NCBI RefSeq assembly: GCF_000767465.1
Contig: NZ_CP009292.1
Span: forward strand, 310,001-374,000
DNA length: 64,000 nucleotides
Reading direction: 5' to 3'
DNA from: Novosphingobium pentaromativorans US6-1
GTDB taxonomy: Bacteria > Pseudomonadota > Alphaproteobacteria > Sphingomonadales > Sphingomonadaceae
Within the stretch, counting starts at the first letter, position 1, and every line of letters begins with the position of its first letter. The notes below the pieces were generated by a model, which did no database searches, had not been told where the DNA came from, and worked only from the letters and a program-made list of their open reading frames with translations. Of the stretch, positions 54,428 to 62,992 are shown piece by piece. The position numbers and the translations under genes were made by a program.

Positions 54428-55629
54428 GGCACCGGGTCGTCATCACCGGCATGGGCTGCATTAGCGGTCTTGGCAAAGGGCTGGAGGCGAACTGGGCGGC
54501 GCTGCGGGCAGGAGCCAGCTCGATCCGGCCTATCGCGCGAGAGGGGATGGAAGGCATTGCCTCGTGGATTGCAGAGGATGGCGAGAGTCCGCGCTGCACA
54601 GCAGCGGAACTGCGGCCACTGGGCAAGCTCGATCCGATTTCCCGCCACGCAATCGAAGCCGCCAGCGAGGCCGTCGATCAGTCCGGCCTCGCAGACCATC
54701 CGGTACTGCGCGATCGCACGGCGATCCTGATCGGATGCGGCAGCGGCGGCAATGCAACCATCGATGCGGCGTACCAACGCCTTTTCGGCCAGGGCCAGGC
54801 CAAGGTTCATCCCCAGACAATCCCGGCCTCGATGATCGCGGCGCCGGCCGCCCACATCGCCATGCTGTACAAGGTTCACGGCCCTGCGTTCACCCTGTCG
54901 AGCGCCTGCGCCTCTTCCGCCCATGCGCTTGGCGAGGCCATGCACATGATCCGTAGCGGACGGGTCGAGGTGGCGATTGCCGGAGGAGCCGAGGCGTGCC
55001 TATCACAAGGATCGTGGACGGCCTGGCGCTCTCTGGGAGTGCTTGCCCCGGATGCCTGCCGCCCCTTTTCCCTTGAACGAAAAGGCATGGTGCTGGGCGA
55101 GGGGGCCGCAGTACTGGTGCTGGAAAGCGAGGAGCACGCGCTGTCGCGCGGGGCGACGATCATTGCCGAACTGGCAGGCTATGGCGCTTCCAGCGATGCC
55201 GCGCATATGACGGCGCCCGATGTCGAAGGGATTGCGGCGGCCATCCGTGCCGCTCATGCCGATGCCGGCGCAGGAGTCGAAGCGCCTTCGCTGATATCCG
55301 CGCACGGCACCGGCACCCAGCTCAACGACCCGGCCGAAGCCGCGGCCATGCGCAGTGTCTACGGCAAAGGCATCGACCGCCATAGCGTCATCGCGACGAA
55401 ATCCGCCCATGGACACATGATCGGCGCAGCGGGCGCCATGGAGTTCCTCCTGGGGATCAGGTGCCTCGTCGAAGGCCTGGCTCCGCCCGTTCTCAATCAC
55501 CTGGGCACGCCTGCCGACTGTGCGCTGCCGCTGGTCCTGTCGCAGCAGTCCATCGACCATGAGGTCCTGGTGTCGAACAGCTTTGCCTTCGGCGGCCTCA
55601 ATGCCGTCCTGATAGGACGCAAGCCATGA
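54424..55629 (+). CDS. Beta-ketoacyl-ACP synthase (FabF/KAS II-like)
   Basis: The 401-residue condensing enzyme has the full catalytic triad: C162 in TLSSACASSAHA, H294 in SAHGTGTQLND and H329 in TKSAHGHMIGAAG. The gene overlaps the ACP gene by ATGA, and the PKS gene by four bases. It probably builds or extends the fatty starter on the ACP for the type III PKS; whether it serves only this pathway is inferred. Confidence 0.93.
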   Translation: MRHRVVITGMGCISGLGKGLEANWAALRAGASSIRPIAREGMEGIASWIAEDGESPRCTAAELRPLGKLDPISRHAIEAASEAVDQSGLADHPVLRDRTAILIGCGSGGNATIDAAYQRLFGQGQAKVHPQTIPASMIAAPAAHIAMLYKVHGPAFTLSSACASSAHALGEAMHMIRSGRVEVAIAGGAEACLSQGSWTAWRSLGVLAPDACRPFSLERKGMVLGEGAAVLVLESEEHALSRGATIIAELAGYGASSDAAHMTAPDVEGIAAAIRAAHADAGAGVEAPSLISAHGTGTQLNDPAEAAAMRSVYGKGIDRHSVIATKSAHGHMIGAAGAMEFLLGIRCLVEGLAPPVLNHLGTPADCALPLVLSQQSIDHEVLVSNSFAFGGLNAVLIGRKP

Positions 55630-56720
55630 ACGCGGTAACGGCCCACATCAATCGCATCGGGACGGCCAATCCGCCCCACGGCGTCCACGATGCCTTCCTG
55701 CGCTTCGCCTCTGCGAGCCTGGCCGACGAAAAGACGCGAAAACTGTTTGGCCGCATGGTCGAGCGATCCGGCATCGAGCAGCGCTTTTCGTTCCTCGAAC
55801 CCGTGACGCTGCTGGACGGGACGGTCACCGATCGGGACGATTTTTATGGCACCGGCGAATGGCCGGGTACTGCAAGGCGCATGGAGCGCTACGCCAGCGA
55901 CGCGCCGGGGCTGGCCCTCGAGGCGATCCGCGCGCTCGATCCGGACATCGCCGCTCAAGGGATAACTCACCTGATCGTTGCGTCCTGCACCGGCTTCATG
56001 GCTCCCGGACTCGATCAGGTCGTGATCGAGAGGGCGGGCCTGGACCCGCGCACCGAGCGTACCGTCGTAGGCTTCATGGGCTGCTATGCCGCGGTCAATT
56101 CTTTGCGACTTGCCCATCATATCGTTCGCTCCACGCCGCAGGCGCGGGTCCTCGTCATCACGCTGGAGCTTTGTACGCTCCATTTCCAGCGCACGGTCGA
56201 TCTTGGCAAACTGCTTTCGATGCTGCTGTTCGGTGATGGAGCGGCGGCGGCACTTGTGACGGCGGAAGCGCAGGGGATTGCCCTCAGGGATTTTCGTGCA
56301 GCAACCATCAGCGGCACTGCCGATGCGATCACCTGGGACATCGGCGATCAGGGCTTCGACATGCACCTTGGCGGCGAAGTCCCCGCCCGCATCACCGAGG
56401 CACTGCGCCGGGAACGCGACATGACCGATGGATTGCTGCGCGGTCAGATGCCGGCCGAATTCTCTCTCTGGGCGGTTCACGCAGGCGGGCGCACGATATT
56501 GGACGCGGTCGAACAAGGCCTTTGCCTGCCTGAAGGCACTCTGGAGCCATCGCGTGCGGTTTTGCGTGAATTCGGCAACATGTCTTCGGCGACGTTGATG
56601 TTCATTCTTGCGCGCATGCTGGCGCAACGGGGACAGGGGCAGGCACCGCAACCTGGCATTGCGATGGCTTTCGGTCCGGGCATGGCGGCCGAAGGTTTCC
56701 GTTTCACGCTGCTGGGCTGA
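55626..56720 (+). CDS. Type III polyketide synthase (chalcone/stilbene synthase family)
   Basis: The 364-residue enzyme has the catalytic triad C153 (VGFMGCYAAVNSLR), H285 (LWAVHAGGRTIL) and N318 (REFGNMSSATLMF). It resembles the bacterial alkylresorcinol/alkylpyrone synthases more than plant enzymes. It should extend a long acyl starter with malonyl units. It overlaps the ketosynthase gene by four bases and the oxidoreductase gene starts right after its stop. Confidence 0.93.
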   Translation: MNAVTAHINRIGTANPPHGVHDAFLRFASASLADEKTRKLFGRMVERSGIEQRFSFLEPVTLLDGTVTDRDDFYGTGEWPGTARRMERYASDAPGLALEAIRALDPDIAAQGITHLIVASCTGFMAPGLDQVVIERAGLDPRTERTVVGFMGCYAAVNSLRLAHHIVRSTPQARVLVITLELCTLHFQRTVDLGKLLSMLLFGDGAAAALVTAEAQGIALRDFRAATISGTADAITWDIGDQGFDMHLGGEVPARITEALRRERDMTDGLLRGQMPAEFSLWAVHAGGRTILDAVEQGLCLPEGTLEPSRAVLREFGNMSSATLMFILARMLAQRGQGQAPQPGIAMAFGPGMAAEGFRFTLLG

Positions 56721-56721
56721 G

Positions 56722-57840
56722 ATGGCCGATGCCCTGATCCTTGGCGGGGGACTGGCAGGCGCGGCGGCTGCCGTGCTGCTCTCCCGCGCAGGCAAGACGG
56801 TGCACCTGATCGAGCGCGAAACCGGCCCGCATCACAAGATCTGCGGGGAGTTCCTGTCGATCGAAGCGCGTCATCACCTTGTCGAACTCGGCATCGATCC
56901 AGCGAGGCTGGGTGCCGTCCCGATCGATCGCGTGCGCGTGATTGCAGGCGATGCGCAGATCGAGGCGAAGCTGCCTTTCACAGCTCTCGGCCTCAGCCGC
57001 CATGTTCTCGACGAGGCCCTGCTGGACCGTGCGCAAGGGGCTGGAGCGAGGGTGGAGCGGGGCGTGCGGGTCCTGGGAATGGACGCAATGGCGGTGCGCA
57101 CAAGCCATGGCGAGCGCAGCGGCACAAGCATCCTTCTGGCGACGGGCAAGCTCCCCGTGCGGGAGGAACGAAAGGATAGCGGCCACAAGGACGCTGATCC
57201 CTACGTGGGCTTCAAGATGCACTACCGTCTATCGGGGCCTGCCAGGGCACAGCTCGAAGCCACGGTCCAACTGACACTGTTCGACGGCGGATATGCCGGT
57301 TTGCAGATGGTGGAAGGCGGCTTTGCAAATCTCTGCCTTATTGTCAGGCGCAGCCGGCTCACCCGGATCGGTCGAAGCTGGTCGGACCTGCAGGCGATGC
57401 TGTCGTCGCTTCCACGCGGCGGAGAGTGGTTGGCCGAAGCCGAGCCTCTTTTTGCCAGGCCTGTCACCATAGGCAACCTCAGTTATGGAGAGGTCTTGCG
57501 CCGCAGGCCGGACGACGGGATCTTTCGACTGGGGGATCAGGCGGGCATGACGGCTTCGCTAACCGGGGACGGTATGGCATTGGCCTTGCGCAGTGCATTT
57601 CTTGCCGTGGCCTGCCTGCGCAGCGGCGAGGATGCGCAGACCTACCGCCAGCGCCATCGCGCAGAAATCGGCCGGCAGCTTACCCGTGCAATGGCATTGC
57701 AACGCGCTCTTGAGCAACCGCTGCTTCGCTCTCTGGGGGTGGGGCTGCTGCGCGCATGGCCCGGGTTGCTGACCTATCTGGCCTCTGCAACGCGAGTCAC
57801 CGAGCGGCCTGCAGAGCACGCTCTGGAGCGCGCGCTCTAA
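56722..57840 (+). CDS. FAD-dependent oxidoreductase (geranylgeranyl reductase/hydroxylase-like)
   Basis: The 372-residue protein has an N-terminal FAD motif (ILGGGLAGAAAAVLL followed by IERETGPHHKICGE) and the second flavin motif IFRLGDQAGMTASLTGDGMA. It resembles UbiH/geranylgeranyl reductase-type flavoproteins. It is the last gene of the PKS operon, one base after the PKS stop. It may hydroxylate or reduce the alkylated aromatic made by the type III PKS. Confidence 0.86.
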   Translation: MADALILGGGLAGAAAAVLLSRAGKTVHLIERETGPHHKICGEFLSIEARHHLVELGIDPARLGAVPIDRVRVIAGDAQIEAKLPFTALGLSRHVLDEALLDRAQGAGARVERGVRVLGMDAMAVRTSHGERSGTSILLATGKLPVREERKDSGHKDADPYVGFKMHYRLSGPARAQLEATVQLTLFDGGYAGLQMVEGGFANLCLIVRRSRLTRIGRSWSDLQAMLSSLPRGGEWLAEAEPLFARPVTIGNLSYGEVLRRRPDDGIFRLGDQAGMTASLTGDGMALALRSAFLAVACLRSGEDAQTYRQRHRAEIGRQLTRAMALQRALEQPLLRSLGVGLLRAWPGLLTYLASATRVTERPAEHALERAL

Positions 57841-57855
57841 ACCACGATTGCATCA

Positions 57856-58563
57856 TCAGAACGGGGTCGAGAGGCGCAAGGCAATTTCCTCCTGACGGGG
57901 GACGGGCTGCCCCGGGGCAAAGGCCCTGCTTCCGCTGCTTGCTTCAAGACTCATCAGCGCATGGGGCAGGAGAGCAGGCCCATCGACGGGCATTTCGAAA
58001 ACGAGATGAACCCCGCTAGCCGCGGCCGGCTCTCCATTGGTCATGCGCATGGCATCGTCCTGCAGGAAATGGCCGCCCCAGCCGCCCTGAACGAACCAGC
58101 CTGCGCGAAGCCGCCAGTCCGCTTCGTGTCCCAGCGTCGCATCGAGGCCAGCCTGAAGGGTCTTGGTCTTGGCGACTAGAAGTGCCGATTCGCGGTCCAT
58201 CCTGCTGGTCATTCCGGCGTGGATCCGCAGCCGCAACTGCGTGTCCCCGCCGAGATCCTGCCAGCCTTCCATGCTGGCCTGCCGGACATGAACTTTCATG
58301 CGCGCATCTGGGCTAGGTTCGCGGTCGGGAAGCGCGGAATGGAAAGACTGGAAGCCAAGGCCCCAACCGGAAGAGCCATTGTCGTCCAGCAACTGCCGGG
58401 TCTTGGCTTGCTCAAGCGAAATGCGATCCGAAGTCGACCAGTGCAGGTCTGCCGGAAGGACGCGGGCCGAGGGCCCGCCCGGCACGATACTGTCGGCCGC
58501 AAGTGCCGGCACCGATGAGGCCGCGGCAAGCAGGCCTGCGATTGTCCAGCTTGCGCGCATCAT
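57856..58563 (-). CDS. Secreted protein of unknown function
   Basis: The 235-residue protein has a signal peptide (MRASWTIAGLLAAASSVPALA), then alternating beta-like stretches (WGLGFQSFHSAL, TQLRLRIHAGMTSRM, WRLRAGWFVQGGWGG) and a terminal F (IALRLSTPF). It may be a small outer-membrane barrel. AGGAGG lies before the ATG at 58563; 58560 is also possible. It converges with the PKS operon. No family is recognised. Confidence 0.68.
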   Translation of the reverse strand: MMRASWTIAGLLAAASSVPALAADSIVPGGPSARVLPADLHWSTSDRISLEQAKTRQLLDDNGSSGWGLGFQSFHSALPDREPSPDARMKVHVRQASMEGWQDLGGDTQLRLRIHAGMTSRMDRESALLVAKTKTLQAGLDATLGHEADWRLRAGWFVQGGWGGHFLQDDAMRMTNGEPAAASGVHLVFEMPVDGPALLPHALMSLEASSGSRAFAPGQPVPRQEEIALRLSTPF

Positions 58564-58984
58564 CTCGGCCTCCTCGATTGCTCTCCCGGTTCGGGTGTCC
58601 ATCACTGGACGTCACCGCATTGGACAATCCGCAGTTTGGCCTGTCAGCTCACAGGGCTGTTCAAGGCATTATCGCGCTCGCAGCGCACCAGGCAGCGACG
58701 ATCTCGCGCGCCTTTTTGCCGACGGTGCCTGCATCGAATCCTGACCTGTTGAGACGGCCTGCCACGCCGATTCCGAAACAGCCGGCGGCCCTGGCTTCAC
58801 CGCCGATCAGCAAGGCGGAGAGGCGCTGACCGCTTGCCTTCTGGTGCGGCTTGTCGCGTCATCTTCGGCCATGCTTCGATTTAAAACCTGTGCGTGGTAC
58901 CGCAAGCAAACGGTAGCCGAACAATGGCCCTTATCCTCAAGGTTCGGCCCTTTTCCTGTTCAGGCAAACCGGGCTTCGCTTGGC
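58564..58984. other. Intergenic region, 421 bases
   Basis: No credible gene is seen between the secreted protein start and the MFS gene stop. The short open frames here have no ribosome site and no recognisable motif. I found no clear terminator or palindrome. Confidence 0.5.
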
Positions 58985-60214
58985 TCACTCTGCCGGGATC
59001 GGGCGTGTATCGCCTCCCGGCGCGGCAAGGGGCGCAACGCGATAGAGCCGGAAGGAAACCGCAAGGGCAATCAGGACCAGGAGCGAAACGAATACGGTCA
59101 CACCATTCCAGCCTTCCCACGACCACGCATACCCGCCTGCAGAACCCAGGACGCTTGAACCCAGATAGTAGAAAAACAGGTAGCCAGCGGCTGCCTGGGC
59201 GCGATCGGACCGGGCGCGTCGGCCGACCCACCCTGACGCGATCGCATGGGCGCCGAAAAATGCAATCGTGACGATACCGATGCCCGCGATTACCAGCGGC
59301 AAGGGGCTCGCGCCGATCAGGGCCATGCCCAGCAGGAACAGAACGAGAGGTATCCAGAGGCATTTGCGCGGACCGAATTTTCCTGAACAATGACCGGCAA
59401 CAGCCGAACTCAGCGAGCCGAGCATGTAGAGCAGGAAGATCAGCCCGACCTGCGCCTGCGACAGGGCATAAGGCGGTGCGAGCAGGCGATACCCTGCGTA
59501 GTTGTAGATGCTGATGAAGGCGCCCATGATCAGAAAGGCCTCGAGGAACAGCCAGGGCAGGGCCTTGTCGGCAAAGAGACGCCTGAACCCGCCGAAATAT
59601 CCTGGCCATGAATGATGCCGCGGAGTGAACTGCCGGGAATGGGGCAGGATCTGCCAGAACGCCAAGCCGATAACCAGGGCGGCGATGCCGGTCGTGCCCA
59701 GAGCATCGCGCCACCCGAAGAACTCTGTGAGCACGCTCACGAGAAGCCGCCCGCTCATGCCTCCGATTGCCGACCCGGCAATGTACAGGCCCATGGCCCC
59801 GCCCACGGCCAGGTCATCGACTTCCTCGCTGATGTAAGCCATCGCGACGGCAGGAACTCCGGCAAGCGCCAGCCCGCACAGAAAACGCACGGCGAGAAGG
59901 CTTTCCCAGCTGGGCAGCAGGCCGAGAATGCTGGTCAATGCCGCTGCGGTCATCATCGATCCGATCATCAGCGGGCGACGGCCCACCCGGTCGGAAACCT
60001 TGCCGGCGATCAGAAGAACGAATGCCAGTGGCCCGGTCGTGAGCGAGACGGCAAGGCTGGCTTCTTCCGCAGCCACGCCATACGTCTCACTGAAGAACGG
60101 CATGAGGGGCTGGGTGCAGTACAAAAGTGCGAAAGTTGAAATTCCGGCCAGCAACATTGCAATGCACAGGCGCCGATAGGCGCCGGTTCCCGGCGTGATT
60201 TTCTCGCATTCCAT
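58985..60214 (-). CDS. MFS transporter
   Basis: The 409-residue membrane protein has twelve predicted helices and the family loop GKVSDRVGRRPLMIG after helix 2, with a related loop CSGKFGPRKCLWIP in the second half. It resembles the YnfM/AraJ-like exporters, probably a drug or small-molecule efflux protein. The ATG at 60214 is preferred to a TTG at 60250. Neighbours give no hint of the substrate. Confidence 0.85.
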   Translation of the reverse strand: MECEKITPGTGAYRRLCIAMLLAGISTFALLYCTQPLMPFFSETYGVAAEEASLAVSLTTGPLAFVLLIAGKVSDRVGRRPLMIGSMMTAAALTSILGLLPSWESLLAVRFLCGLALAGVPAVAMAYISEEVDDLAVGGAMGLYIAGSAIGGMSGRLLVSVLTEFFGWRDALGTTGIAALVIGLAFWQILPHSRQFTPRHHSWPGYFGGFRRLFADKALPWLFLEAFLIMGAFISIYNYAGYRLLAPPYALSQAQVGLIFLLYMLGSLSSAVAGHCSGKFGPRKCLWIPLVLFLLGMALIGASPLPLVIAGIGIVTIAFFGAHAIASGWVGRRARSDRAQAAAGYLFFYYLGSSVLGSAGGYAWSWEGWNGVTVFVSLLVLIALAVSFRLYRVAPLAAPGGDTRPIPAE

Positions 60215-60501
60215 CGGCACTGCTATGGGACGCGCAAGCCGCGGCTGCAATCCAAGATTCTTTCGGGAGCAACGCCGGCGCAGCCGGGATCGCGCCCCGG
60301 GCGATATACGACCACGAACACTGGCCTTAGCAAAGGCGTCTGATCATCCCGGATATGCTGCTGCGAAACAAGATACCGAAGTACCGGCCTCTGATCGATT
60401 GCACTTTGTGAGCCTGTTGCCCTGCCTTTGCGAAAGGCCCCCGTCACGGCGCAAAGGCGCTCATGCAAGCGCAGGAAATCTTCCGATCCGCCATGATGGA
60501 A

Positions 60502-61263
60502 TCACGAGGTTGTCTGGCCGCCATCCATGGCAATCACGGCACCGGTCACGTTCTGCCCTGCCGGACCCACAAGGAACAGGATCATGCCTGCGACATCGCG
60601 GGGCTCAGTCACCTTGCCGGTCAATGACTGGAGACGCGCGAGCAGGGATGGTTCCAGCTTCTGGGTCATGAATGAGGCCGGCATGGCCATCCCTGTTTCC
60701 ATCTGCCCTGGACAGATGGCATTTACGGTTACTCCTTGATGCGCGAGTTCGGCGGCGAGCGCGCGGGTCAGCCCGATAATGCCGTGCTTTGTGGCACAAT
60801 AGGCGGCAAGATAGGCATGTCCGGTCAGTCCTGCGGTCGAGGCGATGTTGACCACTGAACCCGATACCCTGACGAGATGCGGCAATGCTGCCCGCGTCAT
60901 ATAGAAATTCCCGCTCAGGTTGATCTGGACCAGACGATCCCAGGCAGCAGGTTCGAAAGACGCGGTTTGTCCTCCGTCGAGCACGCCTGCGACATTGCAG
61001 AGAATGTCGATCCTGCCTTCGCGTGACGCGACGTCATCGATCACTGCCTGGCACGATAGCTGGTTGGCACAGTCGAGTTCGATTGCACGACATGACCTGT
61101 CAAATTCACGCTGTATTTCGCTCGCGACTTGTGCAGCATCTTCGGCACGGATGTCTGCGAGAATGACCTGAGCCCCTTCTTGCGCCAACCGGCGCGCAGT
61201 TTCCTTTCCCAGGCCCGATGCGCTCCCGGTTACGACTGCAACCTTGCCTTCCAGACTGGACAT
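60502..61263 (-). CDS. Short-chain dehydrogenase/reductase
   Basis: The 253-residue protein has VTGSASGLG for the cofactor, CNVAG, catalytic Ser in NIASTAG and Tyr/Lys in AAYCATKHG, and a C-terminal GAVIAMDGGQTTS. It is probably a 3-hydroxy or alcohol dehydrogenase; substrate unknown. GGAGG lies five bases before the ATG at 61263. It diverges from the TetR gene, and the operator at 61470-61500 lies upstream of both, so the TetR protein may control it. Confidence 0.87.
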   Translation of the reverse strand: MSSLEGKVAVVTGSASGLGKETARRLAQEGAQVILADIRAEDAAQVASEIQREFDRSCRAIELDCANQLSCQAVIDDVASREGRIDILCNVAGVLDGGQTASFEPAAWDRLVQINLSGNFYMTRAALPHLVRVSGSVVNIASTAGLTGHAYLAAYCATKHGIIGLTRALAAELAHQGVTVNAICPGQMETGMAMPASFMTQKLEPSLLARLQSLTGKVTEPRDVAGMILFLVGPAGQNVTGAVIAMDGGQTTS

Positions 61264-61714
61264 CCATTCCTCCACCCAATGCAAATAATCAAAATCGCCG
61301 CGTCAGAGCCGCTCGGCAGCCTGGATCTTCGCGCAAACCCGACAGGTCGCTCCCTTCATCCAGTTGGAGGGGCATGAGCCAATCTCTCAGGCATGCAGGC
61401 CCCAACGAAAGCAGGATCGCTGCGCCGCGCGGTTCCCTTCAGCCCAATGCCCTCTTGATCGAACGCTGTTTTACAATACCGTTCAGTTCGGTATTGTAAA
61501 GAAGAGGGCCAGTTCGATCGGCTGTGTTGATTCCAGAAGGATAGGACCAACCGCGGTCCAGACAGAAACAGGGGCTTGAGAGGCGCTTATGCGAAAGTCT
61601 TGCATTCGCGCCGCCTCAAGGTCCCATCCATCCTCGAAGCGACCGCCCGCTCGCTCGTGACAATCAGACTATCCGGCACTTGAAAGGTACCGTCATCTCT
61701 CATAGGCCAAAAAA
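61264..61714. other. Divergent intergenic region, 451 bases, upstream of SDR and TetR genes
   Basis: This gap holds the TetR-type operator/promoter at 61470-61500. I see no further gene. The remaining open frames have no ribosome site and no recognisable motif. Confidence 0.5.
61470..61500 (+). promoter_or_regulatory. TetR-type operator with embedded promoter, copy 1
   Basis: The arms TTTACAATACCG and CGGTATTGTAAA are perfect 12-bp reverse complements around TTCAGTT. A promoter-like TTTACA, 16 bases, TATTGT is embedded, so binding would block the polymerase. It lies 214 bases upstream of the TetR gene. The same layout recurs at 62654-62684. Confidence 0.75.
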
Positions 61715-62353
61715 ATGAGGACAAAGACGGTTGAGCGCCGCCAGGCGATTGTGGAAGCAGCTTCGGAAGTATTTCAGGAGTTCGGCTACGCCCGCGCAAG
61801 CATGTCGCTTATCTCGGCTCGCGTTGGCGGCTCCAAGAGCACGATTTACAACTATTTCGCCTCCAAGGAAGAGCTCTTCGCTGCCGTAACGTCCGAGATC
61901 ATTGTCGACGGCGCAGTGAAGTGCGCGGATCGCCTGCTCAAGTCCAAGCTGGATGCGCCGCTCGCGCTGAGCGAATTTGCCGAAGGGTTTTTGAAGGTTC
62001 TTACCACGGACCGTTCCGTCGCTATCATGCGGGCGGGCATTTCCGGCAGCTTCGAGACGAGTTCGTTGACGGCGATCTACCACGAGAATGCCAGGAAAAC
62101 CTGGGATCTCGTAGGGCAGTTTCTTGAAAAGTTGCAGACTGACGGGCAGCTCCGCGACGTGGATCTCGATACCATGGTCGCCCATTTCAAAGGATTGATC
62201 GAGGCAGGCATCTTCGAGCCGCTCTTGTCGGGCGATACGCCATGGCTTGACCCAAGCCATTCGGCGGGTGCGGCAGTCGATGCCTTCCTGCGCGCATACG
62301 GAACCAAGGCATTCCCGGACCACCGCACGGACAAGGCTCGCGCCGCGAAATAG
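61715..62353 (+). CDS. TetR-family transcriptional regulator
   Basis: The 212-residue protein has an N-terminal TetR HTH (AIVEAASEVFQEFGYARASM, then ISARVGGSKSTIYNYFASKEELF) and a helical ligand-binding domain with an AefR-like C-terminus. It lies between two matching palindromes, one upstream of itself and one upstream of the TonB receptor, and is therefore the likely repressor of both. The ligand is unknown. The ribosome site is weak (AGG in an A-rich leader). Confidence 0.9.
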   Translation: MRTKTVERRQAIVEAASEVFQEFGYARASMSLISARVGGSKSTIYNYFASKEELFAAVTSEIIVDGAVKCADRLLKSKLDAPLALSEFAEGFLKVLTTDRSVAIMRAGISGSFETSSLTAIYHENARKTWDLVGQFLEKLQTDGQLRDVDLDTMVAHFKGLIEAGIFEPLLSGDTPWLDPSHSAGAAVDAFLRAYGTKAFPDHRTDKARAAK

Positions 62354-62992
62354 GATATCAAACTGCCGGAACGTGATCGCGAAGAGGCATGGTCCATCAA
62401 AGATCGACTGAGCGAGGCTTGAGAGCCGACTAGTGCGTCATGACCTGAAGGACGGGATTTGCCGCGGACCATGGGAATGAGGCGTCCGGCGGACGGCCAC
62501 GAATAGCCGAGATCTTCACGCGGCAACATGTCGCTTATCCATCTCTTTCCATTTCACTGCCCCGATTACCTGCGGTTCTTGCGAAGGACAGGGCACCAAA
62601 TTCGAGCTTTCCTGGACCTTGCAGGCTTATCGATAGGGCCCTCGCAATCCCCCTTTACAATACCGAACCGGACGGTATGGTTATGAATATCGACTCACGA
62701 GGCTTTGGGTGGCGCCATAAAGCGGCCTCGCCATTTCGAACCACAGAGGGTCAGGATTCGAATACAACTCACCGGATCGCGAAGATGGGTCCTCGGGGCG
62801 AAGTCGTACGCTATTCATTGAATTCAAAAGGGAGGTCCAGGCTCAACGGCGGCAGATACGCATCCACCGAACCGTACTGAGCCCTTCATGCCGCTTATCG
62901 AGACTGCTGAGAACGCGGGGCGCCGACAAATGCATCGCGCCCTCAAATAAAGGTCACGCCAAAAAGAGCGTGCGATTAGAGGAGAGGAAACC
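62354..62992. other. Intergenic region, 639 bases, leader of the TonB receptor gene
   Basis: No convincing gene is present. The region contains operator copy 2 at 62654-62684 and then a leader of about 300 bases before the receptor start. A 67-codon frame at 62677-62880 has no ribosome site and overlaps the promoter; I do not call it a gene. Confidence 0.5.
62654..62684 (+). promoter_or_regulatory. TetR-type operator with embedded promoter, copy 2
   Basis: TTTACAATACCG, seven bases, then CGGTATGGTTAT. The left arm is identical to copy 1, with the same 7-base spacing. The right arm keeps CGGTAT and diverges after it. TTTACA, 16 bases, TATGGT again forms a plausible promoter, pointing toward the TonB receptor at 62993. 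Confidence 0.68.

Noticed and set aside
60215..60501. Open frames between the MFS and SDR genes
   Set aside because: They overlap the flanking genes, have no ribosome site and show no recognisable motif.
62735..62775. TTCGAA-containing stretch resembling a tRNA T-arm
   Set aside because: No acceptor, D or anticodon arm can be built around it on either strand.
62677..62880. A 67-codon frame in the leader of the TonB receptor gene
   Set aside because: It begins inside the operator/promoter, has no ribosome site and no family resemblance.
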